Below are positions 12,001 through 17,683 of a stretch of DNA of 64,000 nucleotides, in pieces. The notes beneath the pieces are model-generated. The model had not been told where the DNA came from, did no database searches, and worked only from the letters and a program-made list of their open reading frames with translations. Numbering within the stretch: position 1 is the stretch's first letter; the number at the start of each line of letters is the position of its first letter. Position numbers and translations under genes: made by a program. The stretch is from Thermococcus gammatolerans EJ3. Lineage in GTDB: Archaea; Methanobacteriota_B; Thermococci; Thermococcales; Thermococcaceae. The stretch covers positions 1,674,001 through 1,738,000 of the forward strand of contig NC_012804.1 in NCBI RefSeq assembly GCF_000022365.1, written 5' to 3'.

Positions 12001-12440
12001 ACGTAGCCGTTGGTGCTCACGGAGATGTTCCTGACGGGGATTCCAAAGAAGTTCAGCTCGAAGGGCAGTTCGTAGATGAGATAGCCGTCATCAGCATTCA
12101 GGACGACGCTCCCACCTCTGACGTAGGCTCCCGAGGTGACTTTGGCAGAATTCGCAATGAGCTCGCTCGTATTTTCCCAGACAAAGCTTATTCTGCGTGG
12201 CACTGGAGGCGTTACAGGAGGAACGAAGTTGAAGGTCACGTTGAATGAATCAGCACTTCCTCCCCTGTTTCTCACGGTTGAGAAAACTTCGACACCCTCG
12301 TTCCCAACGCGATATCCCGCCTCGTGAACCTCCAGATCCGGCGGCTTGCCAGATGAGAATGCAGGCACAAAGGATATCGCATTAGGTGGTATCATTGAGC
12401 CCAAAAGAATCAACAGGATTACAAGGGGAATTACCTTCAT
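1..12440 (-). CDS. Giant secreted CARDB/PKD-repeat surface protein (partial, C-terminus outside window)
   Basis: One minus-strand frame reads from an ATG at 12440 to the window edge, at least 4,146 residues; I spot-checked the frame at several places and found no stop. The N-terminus is a signal peptide (MKVIPLVILLILLGSMIPPN). About 13 CARDB-type repeats of ~107 residues, each ending in an ESNNEF-like acidic/Asn motif before a PDxxV start, run from about 11,480 to 7,320. After them come Ig-like and FN3-like segments (about 7,300-6,540), NEW3/COG1470-like beta domains, a carboxypeptidase-regulatory-like domain (about 4,790-4,560), a helical region (about 4,010-3,480), a Gly-rich Cys-containing linker (about 3,480-3,200) and PKD domains (about 1,930-1,700 and 600-380). 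Two copies of an unnamed ~115-residue module lie at about 1,455-1,111 and 350-1. N-x-S/T sequons are abundant. Probably an S-layer-associated or adhesion protein; the function is inferred only from architecture. Confidence 0.85.
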   Translation of the reverse strand, partial: MKVIPLVILLILLGSMIPPNAISFVPAFSSGKPPDLEVHEAGYRVGNEGVEVFSTVRNRGGSADSFNVTFNFVPPVTPPVPRRISFVWENTSELIANSAKVTSGAYVRGGSVVLNADDGYLIYELPFELNFFGIPVRNISVSTNGYVELMVEYEDTLSAGDYGVWDLLSEERRDFIAALDDDLETEDGYLLVAELEDGVLLEWFGATYEDYDSGNYPVNFQLLIFSNGTIVWSYRLLRASYLSGKAGYFSRVALESTEVSPMEGRSYIVNVPSVTPSSLKVQVSGLEGGGSLNLSVESPISEGYVRITADREELLGDEDYSDNFAELWFWPGDYWIEDASVSNITPGEVVEINFTVKTSSKHPENVEVRLLKNGKVEEARLLSGFSNGTLDGKLFWLAQGGNYTLTLEIMAMGDTNGSNNALLLGEYSFPLPNFRIANYSVEIPNCLGASADIAVNVTNDGGLNWSGVDVRALILYDDNRSSSSWAGIPFLPAGESFEVHLSPGVLAGNVTGVLIEVDPYDTVEESNEGDNSVEVPYTLAVKLPDFTVERIDVPGNVSSGNRYYVNASLRNLGGCYAGSVRVNLYEDGSYESSAYVEINGTARVSLRWWPSRVGWVNLTVRVDPYDSVDERREDNNELTERVFVNGPDVTIKSVKLVDFDGIAGSPATFNVTIKNLGEGFTSGFYVALYGGIGTETIYVPGGLSAGEERNVTITTYANGGNVTLRFVADAYNWIVESNESNNEFLYALSVPRPNFLVESITMPENTVGYVPVNVTIRNAGSPYNGTTFPLRIKLSLGGNSEYWYVYDFLDRNGTKTLSGRITLQAPGDVANATIFAKVNETSKSDNWLAVNVTTGYPDLVLGIQAPELSAGEYKAVTYTVRNVGNVTLMADHMTLEYGIKHENGENVTGWRWLWNIVLEPNSTLEVPLYFTFNGGRNVLFGTIDEGDRWREQDEGNNNASLVLDLGKPDFAIANYSIPGEVLNGTAYLYRSYGIKVNVTNLGEDFRGSLWIQLLADGRSAYSVWVSKLRSGEGREVTLYYRPEPGKHNLTIALDLRNDWIEAREDNNNVSLSTDRFGIPELVPVGITWEPYNFTSGERVTFSAFIKNLGHSFEKSFAVRIELWNGSEMLSSGWAYSPSGYAMGSNETKEFRWTWYNAKPGNLTVKVVADYYDAIEEQNESNNNFTAEIGSVGTPDFELSNLSVGELAYGKAVDINVTLRNLGEAIYRPFSVLFNISGELHYVMVYGMAANETRTVTYRWYVNQVGDVKVSVKADPSDLIVEADETNNWVSGSYFIEIPELWIESYSWVKDDLARGYVTFRVNVTNSGGSTYRGFYLAMYIDGTRKVRKWVPSLLSGETREEALSWRVDAGGRHEVLLVVDDGNLIPETSEDNNAASTNVTVELPDIEVENVSVPEMHANAVFTVNVTLRNSGTEDIERPFLVAVFQDERYLGGTFVSSLPAGNSSTVGIAIRPYPGDSLLRVVADHYGSIVETNETNNEFSKGIHVKAPDIKVVSLLPRVPEYSGEEVNATVIIRNVGDYGTGTFYVALRHDGKTLGGGYVRNLLPGEERNVSITWKADAGNYNLTAIADPYGAIREWDEDNNALMVEVSVPAPDLRVVGLEHSDVIAGEYMDFTVVIENAGERTLLPFYVGIYANSTLVAVRRIHGLSPGRNLTLNFENAWKARYGQYVLRAVVDPYDEVSEVAENNNEVEVPVFITDERAPVLRLAYPGNRSFTNEPLVGALLSDEGSGMDYSRTEMKLYLNGAQVEGSPAVSWGWLVFQNSTPLEDGNYTVLIRAVDRAGNSKEYRWWFVLDRKAPEIATNVLNGTLYNGSFMPEINVTDSNLKEYQVTINGRDYRGEIIRTDGSYLLEVVALDRAGNEARYSAWFRVNGIPRPPSGLVVNVSDNYVTLSWLQSGDSDIAGYYVYRDGVRLNDEPIEVTTFRDIFTGSLNYSVTAVDYMGFESEPAFIFPARLMITAGKVYVGYPMRVYVDVENLDGYANGSLSLQLVDVFGNVIERLEKGVELPEGSIRESFDVTVPSGLGSLKAVLTVGDSSTQALLPVESVEVEPPEITVGKLQTGLPGLVEVRIKNYGDAELDTSKAVLRLGNVSGEPLEPLPVIGPGEEAVIPYRLVPRERGTYELMFSLGSLVSTREVEVRDPVASPVMVLTENFVRGGEGRIHVTFRNTGSAPLRVTGVEVLGMRRDLSVFLPPNLSVVTSFNYVVPANVSEITLNATVFTDVGTFKRSVTAGTEKPPYNANVTVRPAFEVDDTVLIEGFAYNESGLLANVPVKVGIVRGDFVREYLVITDGSGHFRMSFTPFRNEAGHFVVSATHPSVLVPERDAEFDIVGLTLNPDVYQLIVTKEFSGEIEVELTNHWKASNVTVEVSAPSAYNVSVPERIELKEGINRIKIGLSSENAVNRSIVITFRTTQLGMEVEKNLTIEVSVLPPAPRIEVEPRSLQVGVLTNETKGVTLNIKNAGFETLRNVSVNSPIEWVRVVSNFTELKAGKEASIGLYIAPPDNATGTFEGRLRISSANYPDVYIPIRVTVTPNATGLVRITVMDPNATRLEGAEVTLYNEYAHFEGTTDENGTVVFGGVPMGDYTLIVGEKSHYTSTKRITVEPGVEKNVTVVLMPSILEIKWEVVPVTIQDVYVIKHEIGYTTYVPAPEIKTYGGDLEVYVDYKKLAELGVLEFRGQLIVRNTHRYVSVFNVTFNSGGSHYIDVEFLVNRIDELKPGESVVVPYVVRVYYQRSPPINPCLHETKVFTLRAGVVCVEEAGKITLRAEKVHKIIVKPTCDGCWKSLLNIGAHVVFDTLIDKMGDVFKNNEIMKESGEKIVQNLQELYDAYYEMSMNPTDETRKNFAKKYQEVRANFLKILKSASVKYGEKYLEDYLSAKGINFELITDENGTVVGFILPPMDGYMYPSVMSVVRVENGNVQVDWGKAKDLVDKLSGGVISELEEAAKNLPAVKVLDLIIKLVDDYTPKIAEAGMNCAICLWGNNCTPPNLGDPKPIQLIRSGYLLGSGYGDGLAGGGGGGAGGETSVGRFTCEGLPTIKKSGSSGSSSTRAKACPSCFGLSSLPGERKVCVNVPLRDTPQLPAQEGGETPTNKLHMCVDLVITVEQRLAFERQAFRASLKFTNTNSNYSLKDVNVSVVFFDENAKEVTDRFFLRLDESEGIVNGDLPPREAARFRWLIIPKVGAAEKFRTRYYVIANVTGKVGNTTLVFETWPAVIEVEPVPQLELDYVIPRKVYGDDPYTPEVEPPVPFVFGVRVRNVGYGEARNLRIASAQPRIERSNYPGVYIDFRIIGTLLDGRKVPNSLNINFGNIGPGESSTAAWIMTAEVTGDFVYYNATFKHSDELGGEETSLIRAVRTHFLLRTFNDTANDDGMLDFLVDDDGDGIPELIIDSDGGDYTVLVLNFTEEYGTGFRKIVPSVRSPDWVYLAVPVWGYTMARRSDGEEPITQWIENGTLHILDLGTPEFYILKANRPPVPVVKVIGEPIVNSTVLLDGSLSYDPDGRIVRYAWIIGNESFEGPAVNYTFTEPGNHTVVLTVWDDENESASVREVVYVYTSAMFKVTGEISPEWGVVPFTLSLTVNVTNTGDLAGVYNATLRLDDEPIAWRTVEVGPGETANVTFRVEITEAGKHTLSVDGETWTVTAYRNVSREELEAFTYSRDFGDGYTRWEEFRQDFVDWATGVLANVSLPETGLEVVLNESVSEWTLINYTESLTTERGWINATYERNATIVGITGFNYTTVRITQRVTLFANTSKKADTTPPEISVSPASGVYEEIPVLNVTVIDESNVTVWVEVEGARENMTLVEKSGNLSLWSGRPSLSVGNNTVVVVAEDVFGNCANETLWLYLNPRAPLITIESPAEKIYNSRTIWFNYTVLDDDLLGVKAYLDGRLISTEPVAGLNLSLDYGGHNFTVVAWDVSNNVSETVTFRVNEPPTVNFTWDAEHLTVAFSALADDPDGIAGYLWNFGDGSTSDETNPTHVYAAGGVYTVTLTVWDAYNLSATASKTIEVFALVNESREESYTFTKDFGFYNTISWEPFKGEFEAWKEEVLRSINVLVDEFEEVWEIETGNWSIVSRAESLVPGSGYGWINATYLRVVRVRGIIDHNETLLRITQSVALFANASNL

Positions 12441-12607
12441 CTCTCACCACCTTCTACGAGTTTCCTAGTTATTTGAAGTGTTAGGAAGTCTTCCTCAGCC
12501 TCAAGCACACTCACGATAGTTTTTCGATCCAGCCCAGTTTTCCGAGCTATGAAGTTCACCAACTCAAGATCGATTCGTTCCATGGGTGGGGAGGATACAC
12601 CAACCAT
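12437..12607 (-). CDS. Small helix-turn-helix-like protein coupled to the giant surface protein gene
   Basis: A 56-codon ORF whose TGA overlaps the ATG of the giant gene (ATGA). The ATG at 12607 follows a GGTGG Shine-Dalgarno match; a second in-frame ATG at 12583 would give 48 residues. The segment IARKTGLDRKTIVSVLEAEE looks like a short two- or three-helix HTH unit, followed by an acidic helix. I do not recognise a named family. The overlap suggests translational coupling, so the product may be a small regulator or co-expressed partner of the surface protein. The HTH reading is inference; that the ORF is real is supported by the overlap and the RBS. Confidence 0.55.
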   Translation of the reverse strand: MVGVSSPPMERIDLELVNFIARKTGLDRKTIVSVLEAEEDFLTLQITRKLVEGGER

Positions 12608-12651
12608 CTTAACCCACCGGAGAGACTACGGTTTCAAACTACATATGATGT

Positions 12652-12676
12652 GGGTTTGAAGAAATTCATCAAACCC
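12652..12676. promoter_or_regulatory. 25-bp inverted repeat in divergent promoter region
   Basis: GGGTTTGA, a 9-nt spacer, then TCAAACCC: a perfect 8-bp inverted repeat between the divergent start codons of the small HTH-like ORF (12607) and the ferritin-like/VIT1 gene (12721). The arms are one helical turn apart or more, as in archaeal dimeric regulator operators. No regulator is identified. Confidence 0.45.
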
Positions 12677-12720
12677 GGAACGTTTTTCTAGGTCTGAAAC
12701 AAGATCGTAGGGGTGAGAGA

Positions 12721-13809
12721 ATGGAGGAGATCGAGCTCGCGAGGAAGTTTTACGCCGATGAGTATCAGGACTCGGTTCTCTACTCAAGCCTCGCGAAGAG
12801 TGAGAAGGACGAGAGGTTGAGGAACGAGTTCCTCAGGCTTTCGAACATAGAGGCAAAGCACGCCAAGTTCTGGCACGATTTTTTGAAGAGAAGAAACGCA
12901 GAAATTCCCAGGGTTAGGGTGGGACACCTCCGAATCGCATCGGTCAGACTGCTCAGAAAGCTGCTCGGCCCAGGAGCGGTGGCATCTCTACTCGAAATGG
13001 GAGAGAACTCGGCAATAGAAAAGTACTACCGCTTTCTCACAAGCTTCGATTTAAGCGAGGAAGAGAGGATCAAGCTGTCCAGAGTTATCCTCGACGAGCT
13101 AGAGCACGAGCACTTCTTTGCCGAAACCAAAAGGCGGTTCCATGCAGAAAACGTCAGGGATCTAGTACTTGGAATGAACGACGGTCTGGTTGAGCTCCTC
13201 GGGGCGGTTACCGGGCTTTCAGCAGTCTACGTGAATTCACCGAGGGTGGTCGGGATAAGCGGCCTCATAGTCGGAGTTGCGGGGGCCCTCTCAATGGCGA
13301 TAGGGGCCTTCATTTCGGTAAGATCCCAGAGGCAGGTAAACGAGAGTGTGAGGCGGAGAATGGAGGTTCTCTTCAAAGTGTCCCCGGAGCGGGCGAGGGA
13401 TGAGCTCTTCGAAAAGTTAACCGAAGTTGGAATACCCGAGGAGGTCGCGAGGGAAGTTGCAGAGAGGCTCTCCTCCAACCACGACGCAATCATGAAGCTG
13501 CTCGTTGGAGAGAGCGGAGGAGAAAACGAGGTTCGGTCTGCCGTCTACACGGGAGTGGCCTACCTGTTAGGCGTCCTCTTTCCCGTGTTGCCTTACTTCA
13601 TAGCACCTTCTTCCCTCGTTGCCCTTCCAATCTCAATAGGGCTCGCTGGGGCCGCGCTGGCGGTGGTTGCAACCCTCATAGCTCTCCTCTCGGGCATCTC
13701 ACTGAAGACAAAAATAGCGGAGATGGTCTCAACTGGATTGGGAGCGGCCTTCCTGAGCTACCTCTTTGGAAGGCTCATGGAGAACCTGTTCCACGTTTCG
13801 ACCCTTTGA
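12721..13809 (+). CDS. Ferritin-like domain / VIT1 (CCC1) family fusion membrane protein
   Basis: 362 residues. Residues 1 to about 140 form a ferritin/rubrerythrin-like four-helix bundle with candidate metal ligands Glu14, Glu44-x2-His47 and the cluster Glu126-Leu-Glu-His-Glu-His131. From about residue 145 (VRDLVLGMNDGLVELLGAVT) there is a VIT1/CCC1-type domain with Gly-rich membrane helices near 172-200 and three more between about 275 and 358. VIT1 proteins export Fe2+/Mn2+ from the cytoplasm, so a role in iron detoxification is likely, with the bundle binding or delivering iron. Start ATG follows GGGGTGAGAGA. It is divergent from the giant surface protein and convergent with RuBisCO. The family assignment is firm; the substrate is inferred. 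Confidence 0.88.
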   Translation: MEEIELARKFYADEYQDSVLYSSLAKSEKDERLRNEFLRLSNIEAKHAKFWHDFLKRRNAEIPRVRVGHLRIASVRLLRKLLGPGAVASLLEMGENSAIEKYYRFLTSFDLSEEERIKLSRVILDELEHEHFFAETKRRFHAENVRDLVLGMNDGLVELLGAVTGLSAVYVNSPRVVGISGLIVGVAGALSMAIGAFISVRSQRQVNESVRRRMEVLFKVSPERARDELFEKLTEVGIPEEVAREVAERLSSNHDAIMKLLVGESGGENEVRSAVYTGVAYLLGVLFPVLPYFIAPSSLVALPISIGLAGAALAVVATLIALLSGISLKTKIAEMVSTGLGAAFLSYLFGRLMENLFHVSTL

Positions 13810-13855
13810 TCCCATCTTTTTTGAGGTTCAGAGAAGTAAGGAAAAGACAAAAAGA

Positions 13856-15190
13856 TCAGACCGGGGTAACGTGGCCCCACTTCTCCAGAGCCCTGGCGAG
13901 CTCCTTGTGTGTTTTTGCGTACTCGTCGAGCGGGATTCCCTGCATTATCGCGTCAATCGCCTGCCTCACTGCCCTCGCTCCAGCCCCAGGCCCGTCCGGG
14001 TGGCCGAGGGTTCCGCCGCCGAGCTGTAAAACGATGTCCTTTCCGAGGGCCTCTATGACGGGCTCGATGTTGCCCGGGTGAAGGCCACCTGAGCTGGTCG
14101 GGAAGGCTGCTTTCATGCCGTAGAACTTCTGCTCAAGGTGGAAGACGTCGTTCTCGTCCGGCTTATAGGTTTCCTCCCTGAGAATCCTCGCGTTCTGGAT
14201 GACGTCCCACTTACCGCCCTCGAGCTTTCCAGCGCCGGCGGTTCCGACGTGGAGCTGGTCAATTCCTATAATCCTGTAGAGCTTGGCCAAGACGAACATC
14301 GAGATGCCGTGGTACTTGTTCCTCGTGAAGGCCGCGTGCATCGCCCTGTGGCCGTGAATGGCCAATCCGTAGTCGGCCGCCAAATCGCGGATGTACTCAA
14401 GCGCTCCCCAGCCGGTTATAACGACGTCAACCATCGCGTGCTTGAGCCCAAGGTCTGCCAGGACCTCAAGCCTTCTCTCCATCTCGCGGATGTCGGCGGT
14501 GATGTTGGCGAACCATGTCTTCTTCTCGCCGGTCTCGTTCTCGACTTTGTCAATAACCCTCGTTACTATCTCTGCTCTCTCATCGAAGCGGTTGTACCAG
14601 GGGCTCGTGAGGTTCTCGTCGTCCTTTATGTAGTCTGCACCGTTGGAGAGGAGCTCGTAGGCGAGCTTCTCAAACTCCTCCGGTGAGTAGCCTACCTTTG
14701 GCTTAGGGACGACGCCGTAGAGCGGTCTGTCATAGATTTCGAGCATCTTTCTGACGCCCTCGATACCGAAGGCGGGCCCGCTGAAGTTCCTGAGGACTAT
14801 CTCGGGGAAGTAGAGGTCCTCGAGGCGGAGGCCCTTAACGCGCTTCATTCCGAAGACGTTCCCGGCTATGCTCGCGAGAAGGCCGGGCAAGTTCCACTCC
14901 TCGAAGGCGTGGAACGGATAGGCAATCTTGACAATCCAGCTCCCGTCTCCCATGTCTATGAAGTCGTAGGCCTTAGCGGAAAGGTCGGCCCAGCGCTCCT
15001 GCTCGTACCAGGGGTAAAGGGTTGTCCACGTTCCGGTCGAGCTCTCAGCGGCGACGGCACCGGCGGCCTGCTCGATGGTGTAGCCCTCGGCGGGGGTAAC
15101 GCGGAAAACCGCTATGATGTCCCTCTTCTTGTTTGGCTCGTAGTCCTTGTCCACGTAGTAGTCGTATATCTTGTCGAACTTCTCAACCAT
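13856..15190 (-). CDS. rbcL: Type III ribulose-1,5-bisphosphate carboxylase (RuBisCO large subunit)
   Basis: 444 residues, the length of Thermococcus RuBisCO. The activation-lysine motif GADYIKDDEN places the carbamylated Lys at 189 with Asp191 and Glu192 as Mg2+ ligands. Loop 6 is present as GTAGAGKLEGG, and the phosphate-binding GGGTLGHPDGP is near the C-terminus. Type III enzymes turn RuBP made from AMP into two 3-phosphoglycerates, plus CO2; AMP phosphorylase, the first enzyme of that pathway, is at 49308. The start at 15190 was chosen because MVEKFDKIYD follows GAGGTGGTTGAGA; the frame stays open 44 codons further upstream but with an unconvincing, low-complexity sequence. Candidate TATA boxes TTTAATAA and CTTAATAG lie in 15,191-15,314. 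Confidence 0.97.
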   Translation of the reverse strand: MVEKFDKIYDYYVDKDYEPNKKRDIIAVFRVTPAEGYTIEQAAGAVAAESSTGTWTTLYPWYEQERWADLSAKAYDFIDMGDGSWIVKIAYPFHAFEEWNLPGLLASIAGNVFGMKRVKGLRLEDLYFPEIVLRNFSGPAFGIEGVRKMLEIYDRPLYGVVPKPKVGYSPEEFEKLAYELLSNGADYIKDDENLTSPWYNRFDERAEIVTRVIDKVENETGEKKTWFANITADIREMERRLEVLADLGLKHAMVDVVITGWGALEYIRDLAADYGLAIHGHRAMHAAFTRNKYHGISMFVLAKLYRIIGIDQLHVGTAGAGKLEGGKWDVIQNARILREETYKPDENDVFHLEQKFYGMKAAFPTSSGGLHPGNIEPVIEALGKDIVLQLGGGTLGHPDGPGAGARAVRQAIDAIMQGIPLDEYAKTHKELARALEKWGHVTPV

Positions 15191-15314
15191 TCTCAACCAC
15201 CTCAACGGATTTTCTCCCCTCCGGCTATTAAGCCTTCTGGCAGGGGGCAAAAAACTTGGAAAGAGGGGCTTATTAAACTTTCGCCCCAGATATGGGCAGA
15301 GAAAAGAAAAAGGA

Positions 15315-17636
15315 TCAGCCACGCCGGAGAACGATCAGGCTCACGGGCGGAACCTCAAGGCTGTTCTGATAACTCCCGTTTCCGGGCCATGCCTCCTTCC
15401 ACGTTCCAGAGGGAAGGGGGATGGAAGTAGGTGAATCCCTGTTGTTAGCAACTACGAGGATCTCGTTTCTGTGCCCGCGGAAAAAGGCGATTACACCATC
15501 TTTCGCCATATAAAAGCTGATCTTGCTACTGCTCAGCGCGGGGATGCTCTCCCTCAGCTTTCCAAGGCTCCGGTAGTGCTCAACGAGGCTTACATTACAC
15601 TCACTCCACTGGAGCGGATAGCGCTGCTCGTCGTAGTGGTTCTTGTCCCCGAGGAAGCCGCACTCGTCACCCTGGAATGTAACGGGCATGCCGGGCAGAG
15701 TATAGAGGAGCGCCGACAGGAGCTTGAGCCGCTTAACTGCCTCTGGTTTCGGCTTATCCCCCAGTTTACCGCCGCCGAGGTCCGTGAGGACTCTCGAGGT
15801 ATCGTGGGAATCGACGAGGTTGAAGCCCATAGCAACGACGTTCTCACCGTAGGAGGCGTAGTACTTTCCGAGAAGGTTGAGGGCGGTTTTTCCACTTAGG
15901 GTTCCCCGGGCGTAGGGCAGGAGGATGTCCCTTCCGAGGGCGTAGTTCATGAGGGAGTCGAACTTGTCTCCTTTGACCCACTCCGGTGAAAGCGTCCAGA
16001 TCTCACCGACGAGGTAGGCGTTGGGATGTTTCTCCTTGACCCTCTCCCTGAACTCACGGAAGAACTCGTCAGCGTTCACGAGGTCCGCAGGGGTATCAAC
16101 CCTTATCCCGTCGAAGCCAAAGTCGAGCCACTTCAGCGCGGAACCTATGAGGTACTCCCTTACCTCCGGGTTCGTCGTGTTGAGCTTTGGAAGGCTCCCC
16201 AGGCCCCACCAGCCCTCATAGGCGCTCCCATCGCCGAGCTTAAATGGCCACCGCTTTATGAAGTACCAGTTCCAGTACTGGCTTTCCCTTCCGTTCTTCC
16301 ACACGTCAAGGAACTGGTCGGCCCCGATTCCACTGTGATCGGGGACGAAGTCAAAGATCACCTTTATTCCCCTCTTGTGAGCCTCGCTGAGGAAAAGCTT
16401 GAGCTCCGTCTCGGTTCCGAACTTCGGATCAACGCGGTAGTAGTCGTACGTGTCGTATCCGTGAACGCTGCCCGAAAGGAAGATTGGGTTCAGGTAGATG
16501 AGCCTGACGCCGAGGGAGCTGAGGTAGTCGAGTTTCTCAGTTATGCCCGCTATGTCCCCCCCAAAGTACTGGTGGCAGCAGTGGAGCGGTGTTATTGGAT
16601 CGCTCCAGTTTGAGAGGATCGGCTTCTCGTTCGTCAGCTCATTATAGACCAGCTCGTCGTGATCGAGGGCAAGTGCATCGTTGCTGTGGTTTCCATTGAA
16701 GAACCTGTCAGGGAAGATCTGGTAACCAATTGCACTGCTGACCCACTCGATCTGGGGGAACCGGTTAACGCCGTCGAAATGGAGCTCGGGGCTCTCTGAG
16801 CTGTTGAAAACTATGAACTCTGTACCGTTTACGTTGAGGACAAAGTGGTAGTCAAAAGACCCCACAGGGAGCTCGGCACGCCACACTTCACCGGAATCCC
16901 ACCAGACCTGCTTCTCCATCGTGAAGTTCCCGATCGTGGTAACAAGAACCGCCGAATCAACCAGTCCCGGATTGACCTCGAAGCGCACCACCGTCCTGGT
17001 GTCCGCTATGGAAAGGTAGGCCGGATCAAGGGGATCATGCTCAATCACGAGGGAGGAGGCCCCTCCCACTATTTTAACGGCGTTCTTCCCGCCATAACCG
17101 TCATCGACGTATTTATCTGCCGTTGGATCTGCCTTGGACATATCCTTTATCCAGTGGCCATCGACGTAGAACTTGTACTCATAGGTTCCGGGGGCGAGGC
17201 ATATCCTGAGAACCCATCTTCCATCGGGCTTTTTGTGCATAAGCCACTGGCTCCAGTCGTTGAACGTTCCCCTGAGGCTTACGCGCTTCACGGTCTTGTT
17301 TCCGGGGTTGTAAACAAACTCCACCGGAATCTTTCCGGACGGACAGGAACCGGAGGACGTCGTAAGGTAAATCACCTTGTAGCCGGGCCCCGGTGAAGGG
17401 GTTGCTGTAGGTGAGGTGGTTGTTTGGCTCGTTTGAGTCGTCGTGGATATCGTGGAAGTGGTTGTGGAATAAGTCGTTGAGGTAGAGCAGGAGGACACTG
17501 TGGTCGTTGTACTCGATGTAGTTTGGGAAAAGCCGGACGTCGTTGAAGCCCCATTTGAACCGCCGCCGAGGCATCCAGCCGCGAAAACTCCCCCTATCAG
17601 GAGAAAGATGAGTGCGAGGACAACATTCTTACCCAC
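15315..17636 (-). CDS. Secreted lipoprotein pullulan hydrolase / neopullulanase-type GH13 enzyme
   Basis: 773 residues from a GTG at 17636 (GGTGAT RBS; the frame is open 17 codons further). Signal peptide and lipobox FAAGC put the lipid-anchored Cys at 22. A Ser/Thr-rich linker follows (about 30-85), then a CBM48/isoamylase-N-like domain (about 95-200), a second N domain, and a GH13 barrel. Catalytic blocks: DFVPDH (about 430), GFDGIRVDTP with the Asp nucleophile (about 513), VGEIW with the general acid (about 544), and VDSHDT (about 611). The domain order matches Thermococcus pullulan hydrolase type III enzymes acting on alpha-1,4 and alpha-1,6 bonds. It lies 47 nt after the decarboxylase gene, with its own TATA and a TGM-like operator. 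Exact linkage specificity is inferred. Confidence 0.9.
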   Translation of the reverse strand: MGKNVVLALIFLLIGGVFAAGCLGGGSNGASTTSGFSQTTSSTTTTVSSCSTSTTYSTTTSTISTTTQTSQTTTSPTATPSPGPGYKVIYLTTSSGSCPSGKIPVEFVYNPGNKTVKRVSLRGTFNDWSQWLMHKKPDGRWVLRICLAPGTYEYKFYVDGHWIKDMSKADPTADKYVDDGYGGKNAVKIVGGASSLVIEHDPLDPAYLSIADTRTVVRFEVNPGLVDSAVLVTTIGNFTMEKQVWWDSGEVWRAELPVGSFDYHFVLNVNGTEFIVFNSSESPELHFDGVNRFPQIEWVSSAIGYQIFPDRFFNGNHSNDALALDHDELVYNELTNEKPILSNWSDPITPLHCCHQYFGGDIAGITEKLDYLSSLGVRLIYLNPIFLSGSVHGYDTYDYYRVDPKFGTETELKLFLSEAHKRGIKVIFDFVPDHSGIGADQFLDVWKNGRESQYWNWYFIKRWPFKLGDGSAYEGWWGLGSLPKLNTTNPEVREYLIGSALKWLDFGFDGIRVDTPADLVNADEFFREFRERVKEKHPNAYLVGEIWTLSPEWVKGDKFDSLMNYALGRDILLPYARGTLSGKTALNLLGKYYASYGENVVAMGFNLVDSHDTSRVLTDLGGGKLGDKPKPEAVKRLKLLSALLYTLPGMPVTFQGDECGFLGDKNHYDEQRYPLQWSECNVSLVEHYRSLGKLRESIPALSSSKISFYMAKDGVIAFFRGHRNEILVVANNRDSPTSIPLPSGTWKEAWPGNGSYQNSLEVPPVSLIVLRRG

Positions 17637-17639
17637 ATG

Positions 17640-17656
17640 TATCACCAAGAGTGAAT
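17640..17656 (-). promoter_or_regulatory. TGM-like operator at the pullulan hydrolase promoter
   Basis: Read on the plus strand: TATCAC-CAAGA-GTGAAT, matching the Thermococcales glycolytic motif TATCAC-N5-GTGATA at 10 of 12 positions. It sits a few bases upstream of the GTG start and downstream of a TAATATA box (about 17,669-17,675), so it would cover the transcription start. By the known Tgr/TrmBL1 rule this placement means repression without maltodextrin. Confidence 0.55.
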
Positions 17657-17683
17657 AAAGGAAAGGGTATATTAGAGTTTTGC

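Noticed and set aside
12631-12639. GTTTCAAAC as a SurR site (GTTn3AAC)
   Set aside because: Only the short half-site is present, without the adjacent n5-GTT of the extended motif; such 6-base matches occur by chance.
15191-15322. 44-codon N-terminal extension of RuBisCO
   Set aside because: Not homologous to RuBisCO, contains promoter elements, and the ATG at 15190 has the proper RBS.
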